A DNA stretch of 64,000 nt from Caulobacter endophyticus (GTDB lineage: Bacteria > Pseudomonadota > Alphaproteobacteria > Caulobacterales > Caulobacteraceae): contig NZ_QDKQ01000031.1 in NCBI RefSeq assembly GCF_003116815.1, forward strand, positions 43,657 through 107,656. Reading direction: 5' to 3'. The notes below the pieces were generated by a model that saw nothing but the letters and a program-made list of their open reading frames with translations, was not told the DNA's origin and did no database searches. The position numbers and the translations under genes are program-made. Positions 45,265 to 55,451 of the stretch are shown in pieces (position 1 is the stretch's first letter; every line of letters starts with the position of its first letter).

Positions 45265-45382
45265 CGTCGTCCTCGATCGGCGCCGGGGCGCCCAGAATCT
45301 CCGTCCTCGCCCCTTAGGTTGGCTCTGGAGGTCTGAACGTCAACTGAACACCCATTGGGTTCAATCACAAAGACTTTTCCGT

Positions 45383-46078
45383 TCAACCCGCAGCGGCCAG
45401 TCCGAGTTCCCGGCGCTCGCGCATGACGGTGCTGAAAGCGGCGTTGATCGCGGCCGCCTTGGCCTCGGCCACCTCGATGAACTCCGCCGGCAGGCCGCGC
45501 GCCCGGGCGCGATCGGGGTGGGCGTCCGACAGCGCCGACTTCCAGGCCCGGCGCACCACCTCGTCCTCGGCGTCGGCGGCGACATCGAGGATCACATAGG
45601 GGTCGTCGGCCTCGGCGCCCAGATGCGTGGCGCTGAGGCGGCGGAAAGCCAGGGGCGACAGGCCAAACAGTTCGGCCACCCGCTCCAGGTAGTCGAGCTC
45701 GTCCTGGGTCACCGCACCGTCGGCCTTGGCGATGTGGAACAGGCCGTCGAGCACGTCTTCCAGGAGCTGCGGGCACGAACGATAGCGCTTGGCCAGCCGC
45801 TTGGCGTAGCTCTCGAAGCCGTGCGTGGTCTGGCGGGCCAGGTCGTACAGGCGGTGGATGTTCTGCTCGGACGCGGGATCCGGATGGAAGACCTGCGAGA
45901 AGGCCGCGAACTCGTGGCCGTCGGCGCTGCCGTCGGCCTTTGCGAGCTTGGCGCCCAGCGCCGTCACGGCCGTCGAGAACGCCGGGTCCTGCCCTGGCGG
46001 GCCGGGCGGGCATTCGGCGCATTCCGCCAGATCCAGACGGCGGGCCGCGATGCTTGCGATGTTGCGCCAGAAGGTCAT
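45383..46078 (-). CDS. TerB-like/J-domain protein (DjlA-like)
   Basis: 231-residue protein combining a tellurite-resistance TerB-like helical domain (about 30-135: DPAFSTAVTALGAKLAKADGSADGHEFAAF ... DGLFHIAKADGAVTQDELDYLERVAELFGLS) with a C-terminal J domain (about 158-222) that has the HPD motif in LSDAHPDRARARG. This is the layout of DjlA co-chaperones that stimulate DnaK, but the N-terminal membrane anchor of DjlA is missing, so it is probably soluble. Confidence 0.88.
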   Translation of the reverse strand: MTFWRNIASIAARRLDLAECAECPPGPPGQDPAFSTAVTALGAKLAKADGSADGHEFAAFSQVFHPDPASEQNIHRLYDLARQTTHGFESYAKRLAKRYRSCPQLLEDVLDGLFHIAKADGAVTQDELDYLERVAELFGLSPLAFRRLSATHLGAEADDPYVILDVAADAEDEVVRRAWKSALSDAHPDRARARGLPAEFIEVAEAKAAAINAAFSTVMRERRELGLAAAG

Positions 46079-46332
46079 GCGGGAAGTCTAACGCCGGCAG
46101 GTCCTGGAAGATACGGATCCGGGCGCCGCCAGGATGACGCACCGGAAGGGCCTTCTAGCATAGGCCTCGCAGGCGACCCACCCGGCGATTGCTGCATCGC
46201 ACATGTAAACTTGTTCAGAATTGCCGCCATCTTCGGAGCCATCCGGCGTCTGCGTCGTTATGGCTGAGCTTGGCTGCGGACTTTGTCCATTCGGCGCCAT
46301 GCTGAGGTCCCAATGCGGCCCGAAATGCTCTA

Positions 46333-46346
46333 GTCAGCTAGCTGAC
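46333..46346. promoter_or_regulatory. Perfect 14-bp palindrome GTCAGCTAGCTGAC
   Basis: A 14-bp perfect palindrome without spacer, 25 bp before the start of the Pro-rich secreted protein gene. In a 293-bp divergent gap it may be an operator for that gene. The rest of the gap shows nothing clear. Confidence 0.4.
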
Positions 46347-46371
46347 GTCACTAAAAAGGATCTCCGGCCGT

Positions 46372-47241
46372 ATGGCGACCGCTCTTCTCTTCGCTCTCGC
46401 CCTGATGGCGCAGGACGCGCCCGTGACCACCGCCGCTCCGCCCCCGCGCACCCAGCCCGCCGCCACCCCGCCCAGCGACGAGTACGGCTATATCGCCTGG
46501 TGCTACGGCGCGCTGGGCGGCTATGTCGAGCTGTACGACAAGGTCATGCCCGAGGTGACGCGCATCGAGAAGGCCTTCCCCGGCCCGGACGGCGCGGCCG
46601 CCGCGCTGAAGGAATATCCGGCGATGCGGATCCAGGCGCGCGGCGACCTGAAGACCTACGCCTCGGCCATCACCGCCGCCGAGAAGGCCAGCCCGCGTCC
46701 GATCTCGGAGTACGGCGCGGCCGCGATGAAGAAAGGCCGCTCGATCTGGGGCGGCTCGGAAGCCGTCGACAAGGCGCGCCTGGCCCAGGTGTGGATGAGC
46801 TGGTCGCCACCCGGCGACTGCGAGACCCGCGCCAAGGCCCTGGAGACCAAGTCCAACCTGTTCGGCCAGGCCCTGAACTACAACGTCAAGAGCGCCGTGC
46901 CGGTCGACCCCGAGCCTGAAGCCGCTCCGGAACCGCAAGCCGAAGCGCCGCCGCCTCCGCCGCCCGCCGAAAAGCCGGCCAAGATCGAAACCTCGGCCCC
47001 TGCGCCCGCCCCTAAGCCAGCGGCTGCCAAGCCCGTCGCCAGGCCAGCCGCCGCTCCCGCCGCCAAGCCCACGGCGACCCAGGCGGCCAGCAAGCCGCTG
47101 GCCCCGATCGGCTCGACCCCGGCCAAGCTGCCGGCCAGCCGCGAGATCATCATCGACCCGGCCAATCCCCAGGCCTGCGCCGGCAGCCTCGTCCCTGCCA
47201 AGCGCGGCGGCAAGGACGTGCTGATCTGCAAGCCGGACTAA
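46372..47241 (+). CDS. Exported protein with Pro/Ala-rich linker
   Basis: 289 residues. The start MATALLFALALMAQDAP is a short signal peptide. Residues 33-175 are a compact helical domain with conserved aromatic residues (DEYGYIAWCYGALGGYVELYD) and two cysteines; residues 180-250 are a Pro/Ala/Lys linker typical of cell-wall spanning segments; the C-terminus (ACAGSLVPAKRGGKDVLICKPD) has a further cysteine pair. No family recognised. The ATG at 46372 is preceded by GGATCTCCGG. It may interact with peptidoglycan. Confidence 0.65.
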   Translation: MATALLFALALMAQDAPVTTAAPPPRTQPAATPPSDEYGYIAWCYGALGGYVELYDKVMPEVTRIEKAFPGPDGAAAALKEYPAMRIQARGDLKTYASAITAAEKASPRPISEYGAAAMKKGRSIWGGSEAVDKARLAQVWMSWSPPGDCETRAKALETKSNLFGQALNYNVKSAVPVDPEPEAAPEPQAEAPPPPPPAEKPAKIETSAPAPAPKPAAAKPVARPAAAPAAKPTATQAASKPLAPIGSTPAKLPASREIIIDPANPQACAGSLVPAKRGGKDVLICKPD

Positions 47242-47285
47242 AAGCCGCGGGAGGGCCGCCGCCGGGCGGTCCTCCCGGATAATCC

Positions 47286-48719
47286 TCAAGGCGCCGTCGG
47301 CAAGACCCCGCTGCGCGCCAGGTTCGCGTACCAGGCGTAGGACGCCTTGGGCCTGCGCTCCCCGCTCGACAGGTCGTGGCTGACCAGGCCGAACTTCGAG
47401 CGGTAGCCCAGCGCCCATTCCCAGTTGTCGACCAGGCACCAGGCGAAGAAGCCCTTCACCGGCGAGCCCGCCTCCATGGCCGCCTTCACCGCCTGCAGGT
47501 GGCGGCGCAGGAAGGCGATGCGGAAGGTGTCGGCCTGGATCGCCCTGCCGTCGCCGAACGGGTCGGAACAGCCGTTCTCGGTGATGAAAACCGGCGGATT
47601 GCCGTACTCGGTGCGTAAGCGAGCCAGCACCTCCAGCAGGCCGGACGGATCGACATGCCGCCCGAAGGCGTCGAGTTCGACGCCGCTTGGCGGATCGGCC
47701 GGCTTGATCCGGCCCGGCGACAGCGGCGCCAGGCGCATATAGGCCGGGGCGTAGTAGTTCACGCCCATGAAGTCGACCTTCTGGCGGATGATCGTCAGGT
47801 CCTCGGGGCGCACGCGGTCGCCCAGGAACTCGTCCATCGCATCGGGGTACTCGCCCCTCAGCAGGGGATCGAGCCAGGCGCGGTTCCACAGGGCGTCCAG
47901 CCCGTCCGAGGCCAGCCGGTTCCAGAACGCCAGGCCGCCGCCCGCTGGCCGGCAGGGCTGCAGGGCCAGGGTGGTGCCGATCGACAGGTCGCCGTGGGCG
48001 GCGCGCAGGGCCTGGATGGCCATCCCCTGCCCCAGGTTCATGTGGTGGGTCACCGGGCCCAGCAAGGCCACGTCCTTGAGGCCCGGCGCGTGCTCGCCGG
48101 TGACGTGGCCGAACACGGTGTGCACCGCCGGCTCGTTCAGCACGATGATCCTCTTGAGACGGTCGCCCAGCCGCTCGCCGATCAGGGCGGCGTAGTCGGC
48201 GAAGGCCTTGGCGCTGTCGCGCGCGGCCCAGCCGCCGCGGTCCTGGATCGCCTGCGGCAGGTCCCAGTGGAACAGCGTGGCGTAGGGCGCGACGCCCTTC
48301 TCCAGCAGCCGGTCGACCAGGCGGCTGTAGTGGTCGACCCCGGCCTGGGCGACGGCGCCCGCCCCAGTGGGCAGCACTCGCGACCAGGAGATCGAGAAGC
48401 GATAGGCGCCCATCCCGGCCCCGGCCACCAGATCGACGTCCTCGGCCCAGCGGCGATAGCTGTCGGTGGCGATCTTGGCGTTCGAGCCGTCGATGATCTT
48501 GCCAGGCTGGTCCTGGAACACGTCCCAGACACTGGCTCCGCGTCCGTCGGCCTGCGGCGAGCCCTCTGTCTGGAAGGCCGCACTGGCCGTGCCCCAGACG
48601 AAATCCTTGGGAAAGTCCCGCGACTTCGGCCTAACGTCGCCGTCCTTGGGTCCCGCGCATCCCGCCAGGCTCGCCGCCGTTCCCCCGACCGCCAACGCGC
48701 CCAGCGCGCGGCGGCTCAT
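47286..48719 (-). CDS. GH1 family beta-glucosidase, exported
   Basis: 477-residue retaining glycosidase. The acid/base glutamate is E196 in VLNEPAVHT and the nucleophile E381 in FITENGCSD; the sugar-binding FVWGTASAAFQTEG and GFFAWCLVDNWEW are present. The N-terminus MSRRALGALAVGGTAASLAGCAG combines a twin-arginine motif with a lipobox (Cys21), so the enzyme is probably a Tat-exported lipoprotein cleaving beta-glucosides such as cellobiose in the periplasm. I start at the ATG 48717-48719, since earlier in-frame starts would bury this signal. Confidence 0.92.
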   Translation of the reverse strand: MSRRALGALAVGGTAASLAGCAGPKDGDVRPKSRDFPKDFVWGTASAAFQTEGSPQADGRGASVWDVFQDQPGKIIDGSNAKIATDSYRRWAEDVDLVAGAGMGAYRFSISWSRVLPTGAGAVAQAGVDHYSRLVDRLLEKGVAPYATLFHWDLPQAIQDRGGWAARDSAKAFADYAALIGERLGDRLKRIIVLNEPAVHTVFGHVTGEHAPGLKDVALLGPVTHHMNLGQGMAIQALRAAHGDLSIGTTLALQPCRPAGGGLAFWNRLASDGLDALWNRAWLDPLLRGEYPDAMDEFLGDRVRPEDLTIIRQKVDFMGVNYYAPAYMRLAPLSPGRIKPADPPSGVELDAFGRHVDPSGLLEVLARLRTEYGNPPVFITENGCSDPFGDGRAIQADTFRIAFLRRHLQAVKAAMEAGSPVKGFFAWCLVDNWEWALGYRSKFGLVSHDLSSGERRPKASYAWYANLARSGVLPTAP

Positions 48720-48850
48720 GCCCCCGTCCTTCACGCCCCACTCCCAGCCTGAACCGAAGGTCCGCGCCTCCGTTGAGCTCAGCATGCACGCGAAGAACGC
48801 CGGTTGACCAGAGGCCTGCCCTCCCGGGCCGATCATGCTAGGCTTCACGC

Positions 48851-49417
48851 ATGAACGCCCCGGTCCGCCCCCCGCTCGACCTGCCTCACCGGCTGTTCAC
48901 CACGGAAGACGTCTTCCGCATGGTCCAGGCCGGCGTGCTTGCCGAGAACGAGAACATCGAGCTGATCGACGGGGAAATCGTGGTCATGGCCACTAAGAAG
49001 AACGCCCACGAGATCACCAAGAGCGCCCTGATCGAACGGCTGGCCAGGACGATGCCCGGCGACCTGCGCCTGGGTGTCGAAACCACCCTCTATCTGACCG
49101 AGCGCTTGTTCGTCGAACCCGACCTGATGCTCTATCCGCGCCGCATCAAGCCCGAGGAACTGACGGGCGAGCATATTGCGCTGCTGATAGAGGTCGCCGA
49201 CGAATCCCGGGCTTACGATCTAGGCGTGAAGGCCGGCATCTATGCCCAGCACGGCGTGGCCGACTACTGGGTGGTGGACGTTCTAGCCAAGCGCGCCGTC
49301 GTCCATCGACGCCCGTCCGACGACGGCTACCGGTCTATCGAGGTCGTCGAGGGCGACCTGGAAGCCTTGCTGCTGCCCGGCCTGAAGATCGCCCTCGCCT
49401 CGCTTTTCGAAGCCTAA
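48851..49417 (+). CDS. Uma2 family (DUF820) putative nuclease
   Basis: 188-residue PD-(D/E)XK-fold protein. Visible motifs: [34 protein letters not shown] (conserved ELIDGE), then [14 protein letters not shown] with the PD, and [34 protein letters not shown], with E-x-(A/S)DES...K forming the remainder of the active site. Uma2 proteins are abundant in cyanobacteria and some proteobacteria; function unproven. Its 3' end overlaps the convergent metH2 by 4 bp. Confidence 0.88.
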   Translation: MNAPVRPPLDLPHRLFTTEDVFRMVQAGVLAENENIELIDGEIVVMATKKNAHEITKSALIERLARTMPGDLRLGVETTLYLTERLFVEPDLMLYPRRIKPEELTGEHIALLIEVADESRAYDLGVKAGIYAQHGVADYWVVDVLAKRAVVHRRPSDDGYRSIEVVEGDLEALLLPGLKIALASLFEA

Positions 49418-52083
49418 GCCGCCTCGCCCCGCGCCCGCGCGTGGGGGTCGTAGTTGAGGATCGGCGACAGCCAGCGCTCGGTCGTGGCCAGGTCCCAGCC
49501 CTTGCGGCGGGCGTAATCCTCGACCTGGTCGAAGTCGATCTTGCCGACCCCGAAATAGTGGCTCTGCGGGTGGCTGAAATAGAGGCCCGAGACGGCCGCG
49601 CCCGGGCTCATGGCGAAGCTTTCGGTCAGGGCCATGCCGGTGGCCGCCTCGGCGCCCAGCAGACGGAACAGCGTGCCCTTCTCGGTATGGTCGGGCTGAG
49701 CCGGATAGCCCGGCGCCGGACGGATGCCGACGTACTTCTCGCCGATAAGGGCGTCGGCGTCGAAGCCCTCCTCGGCCGCGTAGCCCCACAGCTCGACGCG
49801 GGCCTTGTAGTGCAGCCACTCGGCGAAGGCTTCAGCCAGGCGGTCGGCCAGGGCCGAGGCCATGATCGCGCTGTAGTCGTCACCGGCATCCTTGAACGTC
49901 TTGACGATCTCGTCCTCGCCGTGACCGGCGGTGACCGCGAAGCCGCCGACATAGTCGGCCGGGCCGCCCACCGGGGCGACGAAGTCCGCCAGGGCGAGAT
50001 TGGCCTTGCCCGCGCCCTTGTCCATCTGCTGGCGCAGGGTGTGCAGACGGGCGATCTCGACGGTGCGGGTCTCGTCGGAGAACAGCACCACGTCGTCCTC
50101 GACGGCCTGGGCAGGCCAGAAGCCGATCACGCCCTTGGCCCCGAACCACTTCTCGGCGATGACCTTGTCGAGCATGGCCCGGGCGTCGCGATAGAGGTCG
50201 CGGGCGGCCTCGCCGACCACGTCGTCTTCCAGGATCTGCGGATAGCGGCCGATCAGCTCCCAACTGGCGAAAAACGGCGACCAGTCGATGAACGGCTCCA
50301 GCTCGGCCAGGCTCGGCTCGAACACCCGCGTGCCGGTGAACAGCGGCCTGGGCGGGGTGTAGTCCTTCCAGTCGATGGCGAACCTGCGCTTGCGGGCCTC
50401 GCCGATGGCGGTGCGCGCCTTGACCGTCTGGCCTCGGGCGTACTGCTCGCGCACCTTGACGTACTCGGCGCGAGTGTCGGCCACGACCCGATCCTTGTCG
50501 GTCTCCGACAGCAGCGACGAGACCACGCCGACGGCGCGGCTGGCGTCGACCACATAGGTCGTGGGGCCCCGGCGATAGGCCGGCTCGATCTTCACCGCCG
50601 TGTGGGTGCGGCTGGTGGTGGCGCCGCCGATCAGCAGCGGAATGTCGAAGCCCTGGCGCTCCATCTCGGCGGCGACGAAAACCATCTCGTCCAGCGAAGG
50701 CGTGATCAGGCCCGACAGGCCGATCATGTCGACCTCGTGCTTCCTGGCCTCTTCGAGGATGCGGTCGGCGGGCACCATCACGCCCAGGTCGACGACCTCG
50801 TAGTTGTTACACTGCAGCACGACGCCGACGATGTTCTTGCCGATATCGTGGACGTCGCCCTTGACGGTCGCCATCAGCACCTTGCCGGCGGCCTTGCGCT
50901 CCTGGCCTTCCTTCTCGGCTTCCATGAACGGCATCAGCCAGGCCACGGCCTGTTTCATCACCCGCGCCGACTTTACCACCTGCGGCAGGAACATCTTGCC
51001 CGCGCCGAACAGGTCGCCGACGACGTTCATGCCGTCCATCAGCGGACCTTCGATGACGTGCAGCGGGCGTTCGGCCGCCAGCCGCGCTTCCTCGGTGTCG
51101 GCCTCGATGAACTCGGTGACGCCGTTGACCAGGGCGTGGGTGATGCGCTCGCCCACCGTGCCCTCGCGCCAGGCCAGATTGACCTGCTGGGCCGCGCCCT
51201 TCTCGCCCTTGTAGCCGGGCGCCATGTCCACGAGGCGCTCGGTGTTGGAGACGTTGGTCCGCTGCGGGCGGTTGAGGATCACGTCCTCGACGGCCTCGCG
51301 CAGCACCGGGTCGATATCGTCATAGACCGGCAGGTCGCCAGCGTTGACGATGCCCATGTCCATGCCGGCGTTGATGGCGTGGTACAGGAACACCGAGTGG
51401 ATCGCCCGGCGCACCGGCTCGTTGCCGCGGAAGCTGAACGACACGTTCGACACCCCGCCCGAGATCCGGGCGTGGGGGCAGCGCGCCTTGATCTCGCGCG
51501 TGCCCTCGATGAAGTCGACGGCGTAGTTGTCGTGCTCCTCGATCCCCGTCGCCACGGCGAAGATGTTGGGATCGAAGATGATGTCCTCGGGCGGGAAGCC
51601 AACCTTGTTGACCAGGATATCGTAGGCCTTGGTGCAGATTTCGATCTTGCGGGCGGCGGTGTCGGCCTGGCCGACCTCGTCGAAGGCCATGACCACGACG
51701 GCCGCGCCGTAGCGCAGGCACAGCTTGGCCTGCTCGATGAACTTGGCCTCGCCTTCCTTCATCGAGATCGAGTTTACGATCGCCTTGCCCTGCACGCACT
51801 TCAGGCCGGCCTCGATCACCTCCCACTTGGAGCTGTCGATCATCACCGGAACCCGTGCGATATCGGGCTCGGCCGCCATCAGGTTCAGGAAGGTGATCAT
51901 CGCCTGTTCGGAGTCGAGCAGGCCCTCGTCCATGTTGACGTCGATGACCTGGGCGCCGGCCTCCACCTGCTGGCGGGCGACCGACAGGGCTTCGCTGAAG
52001 TTGCCCTCGACGATCAGTTTCTTGAACTTGGCCGAACCGGTGACGTTGGTCCGCTCGCCGATGTTGACGAAGACAGGTCTCAT
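49414..52083 (-). CDS. metH2: Methionine synthase, folate/cobalamin/activation subunit
   Basis: 889 residues: pterin-binding domain (about 1-270, starting [19 protein letters not shown]), cobalamin cap and B12-binding domain with the base-off histidine H412 in [10 protein letters not shown] and the LIGGATTS motif, and a C-terminal SAM-dependent activation domain (about 590-889, [15 protein letters not shown]). It lacks the N-terminal homocysteine domain, which is encoded separately by metH1 three genes upstream. Together they transfer a methyl group from methyltetrahydrofolate to homocysteine. The ATG overlaps the DUF4259 stop by 4 bases. Last gene of the methionine operon. Confidence 0.97.
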   Translation of the reverse strand: MRPVFVNIGERTNVTGSAKFKKLIVEGNFSEALSVARQQVEAGAQVIDVNMDEGLLDSEQAMITFLNLMAAEPDIARVPVMIDSSKWEVIEAGLKCVQGKAIVNSISMKEGEAKFIEQAKLCLRYGAAVVVMAFDEVGQADTAARKIEICTKAYDILVNKVGFPPEDIIFDPNIFAVATGIEEHDNYAVDFIEGTREIKARCPHARISGGVSNVSFSFRGNEPVRRAIHSVFLYHAINAGMDMGIVNAGDLPVYDDIDPVLREAVEDVILNRPQRTNVSNTERLVDMAPGYKGEKGAAQQVNLAWREGTVGERITHALVNGVTEFIEADTEEARLAAERPLHVIEGPLMDGMNVVGDLFGAGKMFLPQVVKSARVMKQAVAWLMPFMEAEKEGQERKAAGKVLMATVKGDVHDIGKNIVGVVLQCNNYEVVDLGVMVPADRILEEARKHEVDMIGLSGLITPSLDEMVFVAAEMERQGFDIPLLIGGATTSRTHTAVKIEPAYRRGPTTYVVDASRAVGVVSSLLSETDKDRVVADTRAEYVKVREQYARGQTVKARTAIGEARKRRFAIDWKDYTPPRPLFTGTRVFEPSLAELEPFIDWSPFFASWELIGRYPQILEDDVVGEAARDLYRDARAMLDKVIAEKWFGAKGVIGFWPAQAVEDDVVLFSDETRTVEIARLHTLRQQMDKGAGKANLALADFVAPVGGPADYVGGFAVTAGHGEDEIVKTFKDAGDDYSAIMASALADRLAEAFAEWLHYKARVELWGYAAEEGFDADALIGEKYVGIRPAPGYPAQPDHTEKGTLFRLLGAEAATGMALTESFAMSPGAAVSGLYFSHPQSHYFGVGKIDFDQVEDYARRKGWDLATTERWLSPILNYDPHARARGEAA

Positions 52084-52481
52084 TGGGATGCGCTCAAAAT
52101 ATTTTGCAGGCTGGCGATGTGGGTCAGCCACACGTCATGCGCGTCGCCTTCCTGCCAGAGTTCGTCGATTTCGGAGGCCGGGGCGACCACGCGGGCCAGG
52201 GCCGCGCGCGCCAGGCGCACGGCGCCTTCCGGCGGCGGGCCCAGGGCGTCCTTGAGGCCTTGCTGGTCCTCGGGCAGCACCGAGACGTCGCCGACGCAGG
52301 CAGCCAGCACAGCCGCCGCGGCCACCGCCATCTCGCCCTCGGGGGCTTCCAGATAGCCGGTCGCCTTGGTCACGTGATCGAGGATCCGCACCACGGTGCG
52401 CCAGTCCGGCGCCTGCGCCAGGTCCTCGATGAAGTCGGCCGCCTCGTCGTTGTCGAACGGGCCGTTGTCCCATGCGCTCAT
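52080..52481 (-). CDS. DUF4259 domain protein
   Basis: 133-residue soluble protein. [21 protein letters not shown] is the unmistakable DUF4259 opening (WG/DNGxFxNDxAxDFxxD), and [22 protein letters not shown] the typical end. Function unknown, but related genes lie beside many unrelated loci. Here it sits between the ligase and metH2, with a 2-bp gap upstream and a 4-bp overlap downstream, so it is firmly part of the methionine operon. Confidence 0.9.
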   Translation of the reverse strand: MSAWDNGPFDNDEAADFIEDLAQAPDWRTVVRILDHVTKATGYLEAPEGEMAVAAAAVLAACVGDVSVLPEDQQGLKDALGPPPEGAVRLARAALARVVAPASEIDELWQEGDAHDVWLTHIASLQNILSASQ

Positions 52482-52483
52482 GA

Positions 52484-53488
52484 TCAGGCCGCCGTCTCGG
52501 CTTGCCTGGCGCGAACCTCGGCCAGGGCCAGTTGGCCGCGCAGGAAGTCGCCAAAGTCGATCCCCTGCGCCTTCAGCGCCTTGGGGTACAGCGACGAGGC
52601 GGTCAGGCCCGGCAGGGTGTTGGTCTCCAGATAGACGAGGCCGTGCTCGGAGACGATGAAGTCCGAGCGCGAATAGCCGCGGCACCCCAGCGCCTTGTGG
52701 GCCTTCAGCGCCTGGTTCTGCAGGGCGGCGTTGATCTCCGGCGCGAAAGTGGCCGGGCAGATCTCGACCGTGTCCTTGGCCAGGTACTTGGACTTGTAGT
52801 CGAACTTGCCGGCCGACGGCCGGATCTCGACCGGCGGCAGGGCGATCAGCTCGCCGCTGGCCAGTTCCAGCACGCCGCAGGTTGCTTCCAGGCCCTGCAC
52901 GAAGGGCTCGATGACATAGGCCTGCTCGGTCGCCGCCTTGCGCGCCGCCTCCAGGTCGGCCGGAGTGTCGACGAAGATCAAGCCGTAGCTGGAGCCGTCC
53001 TCGGAGGGCTTGGCGATCAGGCGGCCGTACTTGGCGAAGGCCGCCTCGGCCTCGTCCAGGCCGATGTTCTGCGGAACCGAGACGCCGGCCTTCTCGACCT
53101 CGTCCTTCGCGCGCGTCTTGCTGAAGGCCAGCCAGCTGGCGTGCGAGCCCGAACCGGTGAAGGCCACGCCGCGCGCTTCGCACAGCGTCTGCAGGCTCCC
53201 GTCTTCGGCGAAGCCGCCGTGCAGGCCCAGCAGCAGCACGCGATCCTCGCGGGCGGCGACGTCCAGGGCCGTCTCGATGTCACCGATCGGCGCGCCTTCG
53301 GTCGGCAGGTCAAGCTCGAACGGACGGTCATGGCCCAGCAGCACCGCCTGACTGGCCGCATAGACCTGGCCGTCCGGCGCCCAGAACCACAGCTCAGCCT
53401 CGGGCAGCACGCGGATCAGGCTCTGGGCGCTGGCCACGGCCACGAGGCGCTCGCGGCTGGGACCGCCGAAAAGGATGGTGGTGCGCAT
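52484..53488 (-). CDS. D-alanine--D-alanine ligase-like ATP-grasp protein
   Basis: 334-residue ATP-grasp enzyme. N-terminal TILFGGPSRERLVAVASAQSL (substrate-binding lobe), GLHGGFAEDGSLQTLCEARGVAFTGSGSHASWLAFSKTRAK, KPSEDGSSYGLIFV, and the C-terminal CRGYSRSDFIVSEHGLVYLETNTLPGLTASSLYPKA with the metal-binding Glu/Asn are those of Ddl. It differs from typical Ddl in several otherwise conserved loops (for example FGGPSRER instead of GGRSAEH), so it may ligate other dipeptides. It lies 14 bp after metH1 inside the methionine operon, not in the cell-wall cluster. Confidence 0.85.
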   Translation of the reverse strand: MRTTILFGGPSRERLVAVASAQSLIRVLPEAELWFWAPDGQVYAASQAVLLGHDRPFELDLPTEGAPIGDIETALDVAAREDRVLLLGLHGGFAEDGSLQTLCEARGVAFTGSGSHASWLAFSKTRAKDEVEKAGVSVPQNIGLDEAEAAFAKYGRLIAKPSEDGSSYGLIFVDTPADLEAARKAATEQAYVIEPFVQGLEATCGVLELASGELIALPPVEIRPSAGKFDYKSKYLAKDTVEICPATFAPEINAALQNQALKAHKALGCRGYSRSDFIVSEHGLVYLETNTLPGLTASSLYPKALKAQGIDFGDFLRGQLALAEVRARQAETAA

Positions 53489-53502
53489 CGTCTCGTACTC
53501 GG

Positions 53503-54594
53503 TCAGGCCAGCTCGAAGGGTTCCAGGCCGGCCAGGCGCATGGCCTTTGGACGTTCCGGAATAGCGCGAGGCGCGACGCCGCGCACCTCGTCAGCGACGT
53601 GGCGAATGTGATCAGGGGTGGTGCCGCAGCAGCCGCCCAGGATGTTCACCAGGCCGTCCTTGGCCCATTCGTGCAGGGCGTGGCCGGTCTCGTGCGGCTC
53701 CTCGTCGTACTCGCCCATGGCGTTGGGCAGGCCGGCGTTGGGATAGGCCGCCACCAGCGTGTCGGCGATGCGGGCCATCTCGGCGATGTGCGGGCGCATC
53801 AGGTCCGCGCCCAGGGCGCAGTTGAAGCCCACGGCGAACGGCTTGGCGTGCTTGATCGAATTCCAGAACGCCTCGGCCGTCTGGCCCGACAGGGTGCGGC
53901 CCGAACGGTCGGTGATGGTGCCGCTGATCCAGATCGGCAGCTCCTCGTGGCCCTCGTCGCGCCAGTCGAGGATCGCCTTGATTGCGGCCTTGCAGTTGAG
54001 GGTGTCGGTGATGGTCTCGATCAGGAACAGGTCGACCCCGCCCTGATAGAGGGCGTCCACCTGCTGGCGATAGGCCTGGTAGACCTGGTCGAAGGTCACC
54101 TTGCGCGCGCCCGGATCGTTCACGTCCGACGACATAGACAGCATGACGTTCAGCGGCCCGATCGAGCCGGCGATGAACTTCGGGCGATCGGGGTTCTCGG
54201 CGTTCCAGCGGTCGGCGACCTGGCGGCCGATCCTGGCGCCTTCCAGGTTGATGTCCCAGACGTCCTGTTCGCCCAGGCGATAGTCGGCCTGGGCGATGGT
54301 GGTGCCCGAGAAGGTGTTGGTCTCGGAGATGTCGGCGCCGGCCGAGAAATAGGCGTCGTGCAGCTCGGCCACGAGATCTGGCCGGGTCAGGCACAGGATG
54401 TCGTTGTTGCCCTTCATCTGGCCGTCGAAGTTGGCGAAGCGTTCGGCGCGATAGTCGGCCTCGGTCAGCTTCTTCTTCTGGAACATCACGCCCCAGGAGC
54501 CGTCGAGGATGAGGATGCGTTCCTTGGCGGCGGCCTTGAGGGCGGCGACGCGCCCAAGCCTGGAGGAAAGGTCGCGGAGGGTAAGGTCGGTCAT
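53503..54594 (-). CDS. metH1: Methionine synthase, homocysteine S-methyltransferase subunit
   Basis: 363-residue TIM-barrel domain that binds zinc and homocysteine. The ligands are C259 (GFNCALG) and C322-C323 ([11 protein letters not shown]). [24 protein letters not shown] and [32 protein letters not shown] are standard MetH N-terminal motifs. The full MetH is thus split into two genes, as in several alphaproteobacteria. Its ATG overlaps the beta-lactamase stop by 4 bases. Confidence 0.96.
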   Translation of the reverse strand: MTDLTLRDLSSRLGRVAALKAAAKERILILDGSWGVMFQKKKLTEADYRAERFANFDGQMKGNNDILCLTRPDLVAELHDAYFSAGADISETNTFSGTTIAQADYRLGEQDVWDINLEGARIGRQVADRWNAENPDRPKFIAGSIGPLNVMLSMSSDVNDPGARKVTFDQVYQAYRQQVDALYQGGVDLFLIETITDTLNCKAAIKAILDWRDEGHEELPIWISGTITDRSGRTLSGQTAEAFWNSIKHAKPFAVGFNCALGADLMRPHIAEMARIADTLVAAYPNAGLPNAMGEYDEEPHETGHALHEWAKDGLVNILGGCCGTTPDHIRHVADEVRGVAPRAIPERPKAMRLAGLEPFELA

Positions 54595-55451
54595 TTGGCG
54601 GATCCTTGCTGGCGCGCCAGTTCCTGGTTGAACCGGGTCTCGTAGCCGTCGACGAAACCGGCCAGTTCGGTGGGGTCGATGAAAGCGTCGGCGTCGCCGC
54701 GCAGCTGTTTCTGGCGCTTGGTCAGGAGGTCGCCCTGCTCTTCGTGGCTGGGCAGCATGACGTCGGTCGGGAGGGTCCGCATCGCCGCGAAGCTGGCCCG
54801 ATAGTCGGCGACGATCGACTTGTGGGCCTTGTTGCCAACCAGCACGTTGCCGGCCACCGACAGCGAGCACGGGAAGGTCACGTTCAGCGCGCGCCCCCGC
54901 TCGACCACCTGGGTGGTCCAGGTGGTGCAGCCGATCGTGTGGCCCGGCGTCAGATGGGCGACCAGGGTCGCGCCGCCCATCTTCAGCTTGGTCTCGTCGC
55001 CGAAGGCCTTGTCGACCTTCACCGCAGGAAACGGCGTCAGGCCGTTGGCGTTGTCGCCGAAGTGCTGGCCCTTCTCCAGAGCCGGCTTGTCGGCGCGCGA
55101 GGCCCAGACCTTGGCGCCGGTGTCGGCCTTCAGCTGGGCCAGGCCGCCTGCGTGGTCGTAGTGGGCGTGGGTGTTGATCAGCACCTTCACGTCGGTAGGC
55201 TTGAAGCCCAGGGCCTGGATGTTGCGCTCGATCAGCTTGCCGCCCTCGGCCGACGGGCCGCCATCCAGCAGCACATGGCCTTCCGACGTGGTGATCAGCC
55301 AGGCCGACAGGCCCTCGGAGCCAACGTAGTAGATGTTGCCCACCACCCGGTACGGCTTGATCGGCCGCGTCCAGTTGGCGTTGTCGTCGGCCTGGGCGAC
55401 GACGCTCGTCGAGGCCAGGCCCAGCGCCAGGGCGAAGGCCAGAACCTTCAT
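54591..55451 (-). CDS. Subclass B3 metallo-beta-lactamase
   Basis: 286-residue exported zinc hydrolase. Signal peptide 1-22. Zn ligands are complete and in B3 order: H95, H97, D99 and H100 in NTHAHYDHAGG, H171 in LTPGHTIGCTTW, and H236 in MLPSHEEQG. GH at 170-171 and the lack of the B1 cysteine fit B3. It resembles the chromosomal enzyme CAU-1/Mbl1b known from Caulobacter crescentus (recalled, not aligned). It is locked between metF and metH1 with 4-bp overlaps at both ends, so it is an old resident of the methionine operon, and a non-antibiotic substrate is possible. Confidence 0.93.
   Translation of the reverse strand: MKVLAFALALGLASTSVVAQADDNANWTRPIKPYRVVGNIYYVGSEGLSAWLITTSEGHVLLDGGPSAEGGKLIERNIQALGFKPTDVKVLINTHAHYDHAGGLAQLKADTGAKVWASRADKPALEKGQHFGDNANGLTPFPAVKVDKAFGDETKLKMGGATLVAHLTPGHTIGCTTWTTQVVERGRALNVTFPCSLSVAGNVLVGNKAHKSIVADYRASFAAMRTLPTDVMLPSHEEQGDLLTKRQKQLRGDADAFIDPTELAGFVDGYETRFNQELARQQGSAK

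Noticed and set aside
48851..49417. Uma2 nuclease as part of a defence island
   Set aside because: Neighbours are a glycosidase and methionine genes; no other defence genes, CRISPR repeats or restriction genes are in the window.
49441..52356. Very long open frame of about 970 codons on the plus strand opposite metH2
   Set aside because: It is the antisense shadow of a GC-rich gene; composition is His/Ala/Asp/Leu/Gly biased without any recognisable domain, and metH2 on the other strand has all family motifs.
54591..55451. Metallo-beta-lactamase as an acquired resistance cassette
   Set aside because: No integron, transposase or repeat flanks it, GC and codon use match the neighbours, and it overlaps metF and metH1 by 4 bp on each side.
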